A DNA stretch of 64,000 nucleotides. It comes from Polyangiaceae bacterium. GTDB taxonomy: Bacteria; Myxococcota_A; Polyangia; Polyangiales; Polyangiaceae. Both the position numbers and the translations under genes were made by a program. Below, one piece after another: positions 1-8,120 of this stretch (within the stretch, counting starts at the first letter, position 1; every line of letters starts with the position of its first letter). Where the stretch lies: contig JACKEB010000014.1 in assembly GCA_020633205.1 (NCBI GenBank), positions 372,001-436,000 on the forward strand, given 5' to 3'. The notes below the pieces were generated by a model. It ran no database searches. It was not told the origin of the DNA and saw nothing but the letters and a program-made list of their open reading frames with translations.

Positions 1-2
1 AG

Positions 3-812
3 CAAGACCCGTCGGTGCGCCGTTGGCGCGCCGCACATCAGGCACACCAAAAGACGGTGAAAGCCGTCGAGCGGGAGCTCGAGCGGCTTGGGGCGAAGGC
101 GCTGATCTTGCGCAAGTCTCACGCTGTCTTTGACGCTTCGAGCTGCGATTTGGTGGTCACCGTGGGTGGCGACGGCACACTGCTTGCGGCGTCTCATCAC
201 GTCTCGCGCGCGCCGATGCTGGCGGTCAACAGCTCACCCAAAGATAGCGTCGGATTTTTCTGTGCGGTAAATCGAGCCGGCTTGCGGGAGGCCCTCGAGA
301 AGGCGCTGCTCGGCAAGCTGACCAGAGTGGAATTGGCACGCATGGAGGTCGAGGTAAACGGGAGCGTGCGTTCGCGCAGGGTGCTGAACGAGGCGCTGTG
401 TTGTCACACGTCGCCAGCGCACACGTCGCGCTACATCGTGCGGTATGGGCGCATCAACGAGCAGCACCGCTCGAGCGGTTTCTGGATTGGCCCCCCGGCT
501 GGGTCTACCGCCGCGCTGCGTTCTGCGGGTGGTCGTATCTTGCCACTCACCAGTCAGCAGCTCCAGTTCGTGGTCCGCGAACCGTATGTGCCAGCCGGTG
601 AAGAGTATCGCTTGAGTCGGTTCCTTGCGGAACCGGGTCGGAGCGTGAAGGTGCAGATCAAGATGCATGACGCTGCGCTCTACTTGGACGGCCCTCATCT
701 CGAGTACCGCCTGCGGCTCGGGGACCAGGTGGTGTTCCGGCTGAGCAAGGAGCCGCTGACCTTACTTGGGCTCAGCGGGCGTCGGCGGACCCGCGCAGCA
801 GCCGCCGAGTAA
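3..812 (+). CDS. nadK: NAD kinase, 5' end cut by window
   Basis: Phosphorylates NAD to NADP in the cytosol. The frame is open to the left edge of the window, so the true start lies outside; a GTG at 15 is only an internal possibility. The diagnostic GGDGT motif (in VTVGGDGTLL) sits near residue 55, followed by NSSPKDSVGFF, the LNE motif (VLNEALC) and GPPAGSTAALRSAGG, which matches the family's TPTGSTAY...SAGG segment. The family's usual aspartate before that segment is replaced by serine (SSGFWIG), a common kind of drift in this clade but worth noting. About 270 residues are present against the usual 280-300. topA follows on the same strand after 224 noncoding bases. Confidence 0.9.
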   Translation, partial: QDPSVRRWRAAHQAHQKTVKAVERELERLGAKALILRKSHAVFDASSCDLVVTVGGDGTLLAASHHVSRAPMLAVNSSPKDSVGFFCAVNRAGLREALEKALLGKLTRVELARMEVEVNGSVRSRRVLNEALCCHTSPAHTSRYIVRYGRINEQHRSSGFWIGPPAGSTAALRSAGGRILPLTSQQLQFVVREPYVPAGEEYRLSRFLAEPGRSVKVQIKMHDAALYLDGPHLEYRLRLGDQVVFRLSKEPLTLLGLSGRRRTRAAAAE

Positions 813-1036
813 GCTGAGCCTCGGTTGGGGAACGCCGGACCTCACCCCCAACCCCACTGGAATGAGCGTTACAGCGTCCAACGGGGGCGGATCCGAGTGG
901 GCCTGTCAAAGAAATGCACCCCCCCTACAAGGCCGAATTGTCGCTGAGTGCGGCAGGTTAGGCCTGAAGCTTGCTTATTGGCCCTCGGGCCGGTCTTGCG
1001 TTGGCGGACTTCCCGAATATGTTGAGCCCCCCCGCC

Positions 1037-3925
1037 ATGGCTACAGCTCGCTCCCTCGTCATCGTTGAGTCTCCCGCAAAGGCGCGAACTATCGCGGGTT
1101 TTCTCGGCGATGGGTTCGTCGTTGAGTCCTCGATCGGTCACATCCGTGACCTGCCGAAGCGAGCGAGCGACATCCCGGCGCAATATAAGAAGTCAGCCTG
1201 GGCCCGCCTTGGAGTCGATGTCGAGAACGGCTTCCAGCCGCTGTACATCGTCGACCCCGACAAGAAGAGCCACATCCAGAAGCTCAAGGATCTCTTGAAG
1301 GGTGCGGACGAACTCTTCCTCGCAACCGACGAAGATCGCGAGGGAGAGAGTATCGCGTGGCACTTGCTCGAGGTGCTGAAGCCGAAGGTGCCCGTGAAGC
1401 GCATGGTGTTTCACGAGATCACGCGGCGCGCGATCCAAGAAGCCATCGACCATCCGCGTGAGCTCGATCGGCGTCTGGTCGACGCGCAGGAAGCGCGACG
1501 CATCCTCGATCGCCTGTACGGCTACGAGGTGTCGCCCGTCCTGTGGAAGAAGGTGATGCCCAAGCTCTCCGCGGGTCGCGTGCAGAGCGTGGCGACACGC
1601 ATCATCGTGGCTCGCGAACAGGAGCGCATGGCGTTCCGTTCGGCCCAGTACTGGGGCATCGACGGCACCTTCGGCACGAAGGACGGCAAAGATCAGCCCG
1701 GTGGCGGCCAGTTCGAAGCCAGCCTGCTCGAACTCGACGGCAAGCGCGTCGTTCAAGGCAAAGACTTCGACGATCTCGGCAAGCTGAAGAAAGATGATCT
1801 CTTCCTGCTCAAGGAAGCGGAAGCCAAGGGCCTGGTCGAGTCGCTGAAAGACGCGCCGGCCAAGGTGCTCTCCGTCGAGCGGAAGCCAAACCGTCGCAGC
1901 CCGGCAGCTCCGTTCATGACCAGCACGCTGCAGCAGGAAGCAGGACGCAAGCTGCGCTTCACTTCCGCGCGGACCATGCGTGCCGCGCAGCGCCTGTACG
2001 AGAACGGCTTCATCACCTACATGCGTACGGACAGCACCACGCTGTCGTCTGCAGCCATCAACTCGGCGCGCACGCAGATCGAGAAGATGTACGGCAAGGA
2101 CTACCTGCCGAGCTCGCCCCGCGTTTACAAGAACAAGGTCAAGAACGCCCAAGAGGCCCACGAAGCGATCCGCCCGGCGGGTGATGTCTTCAAGCTTCCG
2201 GAGCACGTCGCGCGCGAAGTCGACAGCGACGAAGCGAAGCTCTACGAGTTGATCTGGAAGCGGACGATCGCCTCGCAAATGGCTGATTCTCGCGGTGAGA
2301 GCATCTCCGTGCGGATCAGCGCGAAGGCGAAGGATGGTCGGGACGCGCTGTTCAACGTCAGCGGGAACACGATCATCTTCCCGGGCTTCTTGCGCGCCTA
2401 CGTCGAAGGCAGTGACGACCCCGCCGCCGAGCTCGGCGACAAGGAGAAGCACCTGCCAGCGATGAAGGAAGGCGACGCGCTGAACAGCTTGTCCTTCGAG
2501 ACTCAAGGCCACGAGACGCAGCCGCCGGCGCGCTTCACGGAAGCTTCCCTGGTGCGCAAGCTCGAGGAACTCGGCGTCGGTCGTCCCTCGACGTACGCCT
2601 CGATCATCAGCACCATTCAGGCGCGCGGCTATGTCTGGAAGAAGGGCAGCGCCCTGGTTCCGTCGTTCACTGCGTTCGCCGTGATTGGCTTGCTCGAGCA
2701 ACACTTCGGCGACCTGGTCGACTACGCCTTTACCGCGCGGATGGAAGATGAGCTCGACTCCATCGCCAGCGGCAACGAAGAGGTCGTGCCGTGGCTCAAG
2801 CGCTTCTACTTCGGCCAGAAGCCAGAGAACGACGGGCCCGACGACGGTGGCTCCGGCTTGGACCTCGGGCTGCGCTCCTTGGTTGCCGATCAGCTGGGTG
2901 AGATCGACGCCCGCGCCATCAACTCGCTGCCCATCGGCAAAGACGAAGAGGGTCGAGAAATCGTGGTGCGCGTCGGTCGCTACGGCGCCTACCTGCAGCG
3001 CGACGAAGATCGCGCGAGCCTCCCCGAGGACATGGCGCCCGATGAGCTGACCTTGGAGAAGGCCAGCGAGATGCTCAACGCGCCGAGCGGCGATCGCGAT
3101 CTGGGAACGGACCCCGAGAGCGGCCTGCAAGTGTTCGTGCGAGCCGGGCGCTTCGGCACGTACGTGCAGCTTGGGGAAGCGGGCGAGGGCAAAGAGAAGC
3201 CCAAGACTGGCAGCATCCTGAAGAGCATGGATCCGGCGACGATGACGCTGGAGGACGCGCTCAAGGTGCTGAGCCTGCCCCGCGAAGTCGGCGTGGGTCC
3301 GGAAGATAAGGTCATCACCGCGCAGCTCGGCAAGTTCGGCCCGTATTTGCGTATGGGAACGGATAGCCGCAGCCTGGAGACGGAGGAGCAAGTCTTCACC
3401 ATCACCCAGGAAGAGGCGCTGAAGATCTTCGCTCAGCCGCGTCAGCGCGGTCGGCGTGCGGCCGCCCCGCCGCTGAAGGAGCTCGGCAACGATCCGGTCA
3501 GCGGTGGCGCCATCACGCTGCGTGAGGGTCGCTTTGGTCCCTACGTGACCGACGGCGAGACCAACGCGAGCCTGCGTAAGGACGACGACCCGAACACCAT
3601 CACGCCAGAGCGCGCCCACGAGCTGCTCGCCGATCGTCGTGCCAAGGGGCCTTCGAAGAAGAAGGCGAAGAAGAAGACCGCCAAGAAGGCGACGAAGAAG
3701 ACGGCCAAGAAGGCCACCGCCAAGACTGCTAGCGACGCGCCGGCCAAGAAGACCGCCAAGAAGAAGGCGACCAAGAAGGCCAGCAAGAAGACGGCCAAGA
3801 AGGCCAGCAAGAAGACTGCTAGCAAGGCAGCGGGTAGCGACGGCGAGTCCAAGGCCAAGTCCAGCGCAAAGCCGGTGAAGAAGGCGCCGAGCAGCGATAG
3901 CGGCTCCGCCGATTTGGTTGGGTGA
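1037..3925 (+). CDS. topA: DNA topoisomerase I with lysine-rich tail
   Basis: Type IA topoisomerase that relaxes negatively supercoiled DNA by single-strand passage. The ATG at 1037 is chosen because the conserved N-terminus (MATARSLVIVESPAKA, Toprim domain) begins there; the 22 codons upstream in frame are not conserved-looking. The toprim acidic motif DEDREGE follows. The catalytic tyrosine is Y328 in GFITYMRTDST. After the core come about four topoisomerase C-terminal repeats of the form G-R/K-F/Y-G-x-Y (GRYGAYLQ, GRFGTYVQ, GKFGPYLR, GRFGPYVT) and no four-cysteine zinc fingers. The last ~100 residues are a histone H1-like AKKTAKK tail. Product is 962 residues. It appears monocistronic. Confidence 0.97.
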   Translation: MATARSLVIVESPAKARTIAGFLGDGFVVESSIGHIRDLPKRASDIPAQYKKSAWARLGVDVENGFQPLYIVDPDKKSHIQKLKDLLKGADELFLATDEDREGESIAWHLLEVLKPKVPVKRMVFHEITRRAIQEAIDHPRELDRRLVDAQEARRILDRLYGYEVSPVLWKKVMPKLSAGRVQSVATRIIVAREQERMAFRSAQYWGIDGTFGTKDGKDQPGGGQFEASLLELDGKRVVQGKDFDDLGKLKKDDLFLLKEAEAKGLVESLKDAPAKVLSVERKPNRRSPAAPFMTSTLQQEAGRKLRFTSARTMRAAQRLYENGFITYMRTDSTTLSSAAINSARTQIEKMYGKDYLPSSPRVYKNKVKNAQEAHEAIRPAGDVFKLPEHVAREVDSDEAKLYELIWKRTIASQMADSRGESISVRISAKAKDGRDALFNVSGNTIIFPGFLRAYVEGSDDPAAELGDKEKHLPAMKEGDALNSLSFETQGHETQPPARFTEASLVRKLEELGVGRPSTYASIISTIQARGYVWKKGSALVPSFTAFAVIGLLEQHFGDLVDYAFTARMEDELDSIASGNEEVVPWLKRFYFGQKPENDGPDDGGSGLDLGLRSLVADQLGEIDARAINSLPIGKDEEGREIVVRVGRYGAYLQRDEDRASLPEDMAPDELTLEKASEMLNAPSGDRDLGTDPESGLQVFVRAGRFGTYVQLGEAGEGKEKPKTGSILKSMDPATMTLEDALKVLSLPREVGVGPEDKVITAQLGKFGPYLRMGTDSRSLETEEQVFTITQEEALKIFAQPRQRGRRAAAPPLKELGNDPVSGGAITLREGRFGPYVTDGETNASLRKDDDPNTITPERAHELLADRRAKGPSKKKAKKKTAKKATKKTAKKATAKTASDAPAKKTAKKKATKKASKKTAKKASKKTASKAAGSDGESKAKSSAKPVKKAPSSDSGSADLVG

Positions 3926-4010
3926 GGACCCATTGCTAGTTCCGTGGGGACTCAAACTGACCCCGCGGAGCCGAGCGGTGGGCCCCAGGCTCATTGCGTA
4001 GGATGACGCC

Positions 4011-5294
4011 ATGGAAGCCGAGCCGTCCAACGCGATAGTGCGAGGTGGTCAGCTTCGTCGTGCGCTGGCGCTGACGTGTTTGATCATCGCGGGCGAGGCG
4101 GTGTTCGGCTTGCCGTTTCATTTGGCGCGCTTTTTTCGGCCGACCGTGCTTGCTGTACTGGGGCTCACCAACACCGAGCTTGGTGAGGCACAGGCAGTTT
4201 ATGGCGTGCTGGCGATGCTGGCTTATTTCCCCGGGGGACCGCTCGCCGACCGCTTTTCGGCAAACAAGCTCTTGGCAGTCGCGCTCTGGATGACGGGGCT
4301 TGGCGGCTTCTACTTTGCGACGTTCCCGAGCTACCATGGCATGGCGTGGCTCTTCGGATACTGGGGGGTCACGACGATCTTGCTGTTCTGGGCGGCCCTG
4401 ATCCGCGCCACGCGGGATTGGGGGGGAGAGGACAAGCAGGGCCGCGCCTACGGCATCCTCGACGGTGGCCGGGGCTTGTTTGCGGCGCTCCTCGCCAGCG
4501 CGGCGGCGCTGCTCTTTCAGCTGGTGTTCCCCGCGGATGAAGCCAGCGTCACTCCGGAACAGCGCGCAGCGGCGCTGCGCAGCGTGATCTACGTCTACAC
4601 GTTGGTGACGCTCCTGGCGGGCGTACTTGCCTGGCTGTTTGCGCCGCGTTCGGAGCGGGCGGCGCAAACGCCTGGGAATGGTGCGAGCCTAGAGCTGATC
4701 CGCGAGGTAATACGTCTGCCTCAGGTGTGGCTCCAGGCGCTGATCGTCGTGGCGGCGTACGTCGCCTACAAGGGCTTCGACAACTACTCGCTGTACGCTC
4801 ACGAGGTGCACGGCATGAGTGAGGTAGAGGTCAGCCGCTTCACCGCGTCCATGCAGTGGGTACGCCCAGTGGCAGCGATTGGCGCTGGATTCCTTGCGGA
4901 TAGGCTGCGTGGGGCGCGAGTAATTCTCGGGTGCTTCGTGCTCTTGCTCGCCACGGATCTGTACTTCGCGCTGGCGGTGCCTGGCCTGCGCTGGATCCTG
5001 TATGGCAACGTGCTCGTGACTTGCACCGCGATGTTCGGCTTGCGAGGTGTGTACTTTGCGGTGTTTGCCGAAGCCAAGGTGCCGTGGCGGGCCACAGGTA
5101 CCGCGGTGGGGGTGGTGTCGGTGATCGGTTACACGCCAGATATCTTCGTTGCGTGGGTCGCTGGCGTGCTGCTGGACGGCGCTCCTGGCCTTGCGGGGCA
5201 TCAACACTTCTTTTGGTTTCTCGCCGCTTTTTCGCTGCTTGGTGTGCTCGCGACGCTCGCCTTCATGCGGCTTGGTAAGGATCGAGTGGCGTAG
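4011..5294 (+). CDS. MFS transporter
   Basis: A 427-residue polytopic inner-membrane protein of the major facilitator superfamily with about twelve hydrophobic segments. The loop GGPLADRFSANKLL after the second helix fits MFS motif A, and a matching AGFLADRLRGARVIL occurs in the second half, as expected from the internal duplication of the fold. Substrate is not evident from sequence; the glycerol-3-phosphate/sugar-phosphate-type antiporters are one possibility but I do not see their signature. It begins 85 bases after topA and is followed 27 bases later by the zinc-finger membrane protein gene. Confidence 0.88.
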   Translation: MEAEPSNAIVRGGQLRRALALTCLIIAGEAVFGLPFHLARFFRPTVLAVLGLTNTELGEAQAVYGVLAMLAYFPGGPLADRFSANKLLAVALWMTGLGGFYFATFPSYHGMAWLFGYWGVTTILLFWAALIRATRDWGGEDKQGRAYGILDGGRGLFAALLASAAALLFQLVFPADEASVTPEQRAAALRSVIYVYTLVTLLAGVLAWLFAPRSERAAQTPGNGASLELIREVIRLPQVWLQALIVVAAYVAYKGFDNYSLYAHEVHGMSEVEVSRFTASMQWVRPVAAIGAGFLADRLRGARVILGCFVLLLATDLYFALAVPGLRWILYGNVLVTCTAMFGLRGVYFAVFAEAKVPWRATGTAVGVVSVIGYTPDIFVAWVAGVLLDGAPGLAGHQHFFWFLAAFSLLGVLATLAFMRLGKDRVA

Positions 5295-5321
5295 CTCGCG
5301 CAGTGGTACCATCGCAGGCGC

Positions 5322-6584
5322 ATGAGCGGTCGCGTCGTCGAGATGGTGTGGACGTGCTCGAGTTGCCGACGGGAAAATCTCGGTAGGCACCTCAGCTGTC
5401 AGACGTGCGGCAGCCCCAAGGAAGAACACGAGGAGTATCGGATGCCGGGAACGCCGGCTCAGCTCCCGAGTGTCACCGACCCTCGACTGCTTCAGATCGC
5501 TCATGGCGGCGCAAACTGGCGCTGTCGCTACTGTGGGAGCAATCAGCGCGCCGCGGACGGCGACTGCGCGAACTGTGGCGGGGATCGCGCGCGTCATCAG
5601 CAGGCAGCCCAGGCTGCGGCGAGTCATGGGCGCCCCCAGAAGCGTGGGAAGAGCGCACTCAGGCGGATCTTGATCGCCGGCGTGCTACTCGGGTTGTTCT
5701 GTTTGCCCATCTTCCTGGTTTTCCAGCTGGATAATTGCCATCGCTCCGACTACTCGACTCACGGCGCCGCTTTCGCTGAAGCTTTTCACACCGAGTACGG
5801 CACCATCGCCAGCGCTAGCTGGAGCCAGGCCGTGTACGTCGAGCGCTGGAAGGTCGTCGAGCGGGAAGGCTTTGAAGATGCAAAGCCGAAGTCTGCGACG
5901 GATGTGCGAGCTTTGGGGAAGCGCCAGCACCACGTCGACAAGGTCGCCGATGGCTTCGACACACAGACGTACACCGAAGAGGAGCCAAACGGCTTTCGTA
6001 CGGAAACGTACACCGAGCAGGAGCAATGCGGGCAAAGTTGCACCCCACGGCCGAAGAGCTGCCGCGAAGTGTGCACCCCTCAGGGCAACGGCTTCGCCAA
6101 GTGCGACCAGGTTTGCACTGGCGGTGGCGAGACGTGCAGCCCCAAGTACTGCATGGTGACCAAGACCAAGCAGGTGCCTCAGACTCACCTGGTGACGAAG
6201 ACTCGCCAGGTCCCCAGGTTCAAAGACGTCCCGGTCATGGCTGCGTATTTCAAATGGAAACAGTGGGCGTGGGAGCCAGAGCGCACCATCGAAGAGAAGG
6301 GCAGTGACTTTGCGCCCAAGTGGCCGAGCGCCGAACAGATCAAGCTGGGTGAAGGCCTGGCCAAGGACGAGAAGGAGCGCAAGTCCGAGCGCGCTTCCTA
6401 CAGTGTGCTTTACCGCACGGCAACGGGTAAGGAGTACACTTATCGGCCTGGCGACCTGGCGGAGTACAGGCGCTGCGAGGGCACGTATCTGACGCTCAAG
6501 GTGGGGCGATACTCTTCGCCCGAGGCAATGGGCGTCCCTATTTCCGGCGCGCCACCCGCGGCGAGCAGTCCAAACGCGCAGTAG
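5322..6584 (+). CDS. Zinc-finger membrane protein, unknown function
   Basis: A 420-residue protein not assigned to a known family. Two short zinc fingers open it: WTCSSCRRENLGRHLSCQTC, which fits the RanBP2-type pattern W-x-C-x2-C-x3-N-x6-C-x2-C, and WRCRYCGSNQRAADGDCANC. A single membrane segment (about residues 118-138, ILIAGVLLGLFCLPIFLVF) follows a basic stretch, so the fingers should be cytosolic. The periplasmic part has a cysteine cluster around residues 235-275 (CGQSCTPRPKSCREVCT, CDQVCTGGGETC) and two near-identical KTKQVPQTHLVTKTRQVP units. An internal ATG at 5343 just before the first finger is an alternative start. A zinc sensor or membrane-anchored adaptor is conceivable but unproven. 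Confidence 0.8.
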   Translation: MSGRVVEMVWTCSSCRRENLGRHLSCQTCGSPKEEHEEYRMPGTPAQLPSVTDPRLLQIAHGGANWRCRYCGSNQRAADGDCANCGGDRARHQQAAQAAASHGRPQKRGKSALRRILIAGVLLGLFCLPIFLVFQLDNCHRSDYSTHGAAFAEAFHTEYGTIASASWSQAVYVERWKVVEREGFEDAKPKSATDVRALGKRQHHVDKVADGFDTQTYTEEEPNGFRTETYTEQEQCGQSCTPRPKSCREVCTPQGNGFAKCDQVCTGGGETCSPKYCMVTKTKQVPQTHLVTKTRQVPRFKDVPVMAAYFKWKQWAWEPERTIEEKGSDFAPKWPSAEQIKLGEGLAKDEKERKSERASYSVLYRTATGKEYTYRPGDLAEYRRCEGTYLTLKVGRYSSPEAMGVPISGAPPAASSPNAQ

Positions 6585-6664
6585 CGGGGGGCGATCGCCC
6601 ACGGCTTGCGGCGAATTCCGGCTTGGCTTTGCGCTGGCTCGAGATTCGCATTAAGCGTTCCTCG

Positions 6665-7114
6665 ATGACTTTGCGTTGGACCCCCGTGTTTGCTCTCTCG
6701 TTCGTCTGCGTTGGCGCGGCCTACGGCTGCAACTCCAAGCCGGCTCAGGACCCCGACGCGGCTCAGCCGCTGCCCACGACGGAGGTTACGGCCCCCACGC
6801 CGAGCGCGGCGCCCAGCGCCACGGAAGAGCCCGTGCCGAGCGCCGAGCCGAGCAGCAACCCTCCCGAAGACGCCGGTCCACCTGGGGAGGAGTTCACCCA
6901 GTGTCCGCCTCGCAAGCCTGACGCCGGCCCCGTGATGTGCACCAAGGAGTACATGCCTGTGTGCGGTCTCGTCGACACGGGTGTGCGGTGCATCACCACA
7001 CCCTGTCCTTCGGCGACGAAGAAGACATTCGGCAACAAATGCGAAGCCTGCGGAGCCCAAAAGGTGATTGGTTACACCAAGGGCGCTTGTGAAGAAGCCG
7101 CAAAGACCAAGTAA
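6665..7114 (+). CDS. Lipoprotein with Kazal-like domain
   Basis: A 149-residue exported protein. The ATG at 6665 gives a compact signal peptide ending in AAYGC (lipobox-like, with tyrosine at the second-last position); a longer reading from TTG 6623 adds a non-signal extension. A Pro/Ser/Ala-rich tether spans about residues 25-75. The C-terminal domain reads CTKEYMPVCG ... TFGNKCEACGA ... YTKGAC, the cysteine pattern and PVCG / YGNxCxA signatures of Kazal-type serine-protease inhibitors, with an inserted loop RCITTPCPSATKK. It may protect the cell surface against its own or other proteases. Convergent with the gene at 7181. Confidence 0.8.
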   Translation: MTLRWTPVFALSFVCVGAAYGCNSKPAQDPDAAQPLPTTEVTAPTPSAAPSATEEPVPSAEPSSNPPEDAGPPGEEFTQCPPRKPDAGPVMCTKEYMPVCGLVDTGVRCITTPCPSATKKTFGNKCEACGAQKVIGYTKGACEEAAKTK

Positions 7115-7142
7115 GATATTCCCCGCGGCAATGTGATGGCTC

Positions 7143-7158
7143 GCGGCCTCGGGGCCGC
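7143..7158. terminator. Possible terminator hairpin between convergent genes
   Basis: A 6-bp GC-rich stem (GCGGCC / GGCCGC) with a TCGG loop sits in the 66-base gap between two convergent genes. There is no T tract, so it is weak evidence for a bidirectional terminator. Confidence 0.25.
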
Positions 7159-7180
7159 TAGAGTCACTAGCTGGCGGGGG

Positions 7181-8077
7181 TCAAACGGAGCGCAGCGGGC
7201 TTGGCAATCGCAGCACACGCGCCCCGCGTGGCGGGGGATCGAACGGTGGCAGCGCCAGCACCAGCCGCTCGATGCCTGAGAGCAAATCGCGCAGTGCGCT
7301 CTCGGTGTGGAGCTCGGACCAGTTCGCATCGACTGCGAGGCCGATCCAGTAAATCCCGCTGATTCGGCGGCCGAGGAGCGCGCCACCGTGCTCCAGCGCG
7401 AGTTGAAAGCGCTCAGCGCGAGCAGGCTGCTTTCCAACAAGCTCTATCAGCGCTGCCGCGCTCAACGCGCGCTCTGCGTTGTCACCGTCGATTTCCCCGC
7501 GGGTGCGCTCGACCCGAGTGGTCAGTTCACGCAGGCGCTGACGGCTCGAGATGTTGGCTTGCTTGAATGCATCGCCGAGTCTCGCTCCAAGCTCTTCGTC
7601 GTCCAGGGGCAGGAGTTCGACCAGCGACAGCGAGAGCTCCTCACAGGCGCGGGACGTCTCCAGTGCGTCGAGCAACAGATCGCGATCGTAGCCGCCGCCA
7701 AGGCCGCTCTGGGACCATATCATGGGCGACTGCTGATCGACGACGAGCGCGACCGCCGCGCCGCTGCGACTCCGCAGGCTATCCAGCACTTGCTCGAGAC
7801 GACGGTCCGGTGGGGCATGGCGCTGCATCGTCTCCTCTGGCTCCACGCCTGACAGTGTCTCCGCGAACGTGTTGAGGAGCGCAACCAAGCGCTCCTGCAG
7901 CTCCAGGGGTTCAGCGGGAGGCTGATCGAAGACGACGACTACGCGCTCGGCGTTCCCCAGGTTTACCCAGATCAAATGCGGGTCGTCCGGATCGAGCCCG
8001 CCAATCTCCAGGCGCGCGTCAGCGGCGCCCAGCTGGGCGCACACGACCTCCAACAAACGCAGCACGGCGCGCGACAT
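7181..8077 (-). CDS. Hypothetical protein
   Basis: A 298-residue soluble protein with no signal peptide or membrane segment and no domain I recognise with confidence. Hydrophobic/strand-rich segments such as AVALVVDQQSPMIWSQSGLGG (read as ALVVDQQSPMIWSQ) resemble the small alpha/beta roadblock or GAF-like fold, and a helical, Arg/Glu-rich region follows at about residues 165-225. It lies 43 bases downstream of the large surface protein gene on the same strand, so the two may be co-transcribed. Confidence 0.75.
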   Translation of the reverse strand: MSRAVLRLLEVVCAQLGAADARLEIGGLDPDDPHLIWVNLGNAERVVVVFDQPPAEPLELQERLVALLNTFAETLSGVEPEETMQRHAPPDRRLEQVLDSLRSRSGAAVALVVDQQSPMIWSQSGLGGGYDRDLLLDALETSRACEELSLSLVELLPLDDEELGARLGDAFKQANISSRQRLRELTTRVERTRGEIDGDNAERALSAAALIELVGKQPARAERFQLALEHGGALLGRRISGIYWIGLAVDANWSELHTESALRDLLSGIERLVLALPPFDPPPRGARVLRLPSPLRSV

Positions 8078-8120
8078 GAGCTGAGTCTAGCCCTTCGCGC
8101 GCCGCTTTCGAAACCCCGCG

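Noticed and set aside
1193..4030. 945-codon minus-strand frame opposite topA
   Set aside because: A long antisense frame caused by high GC; topA has all family motifs.
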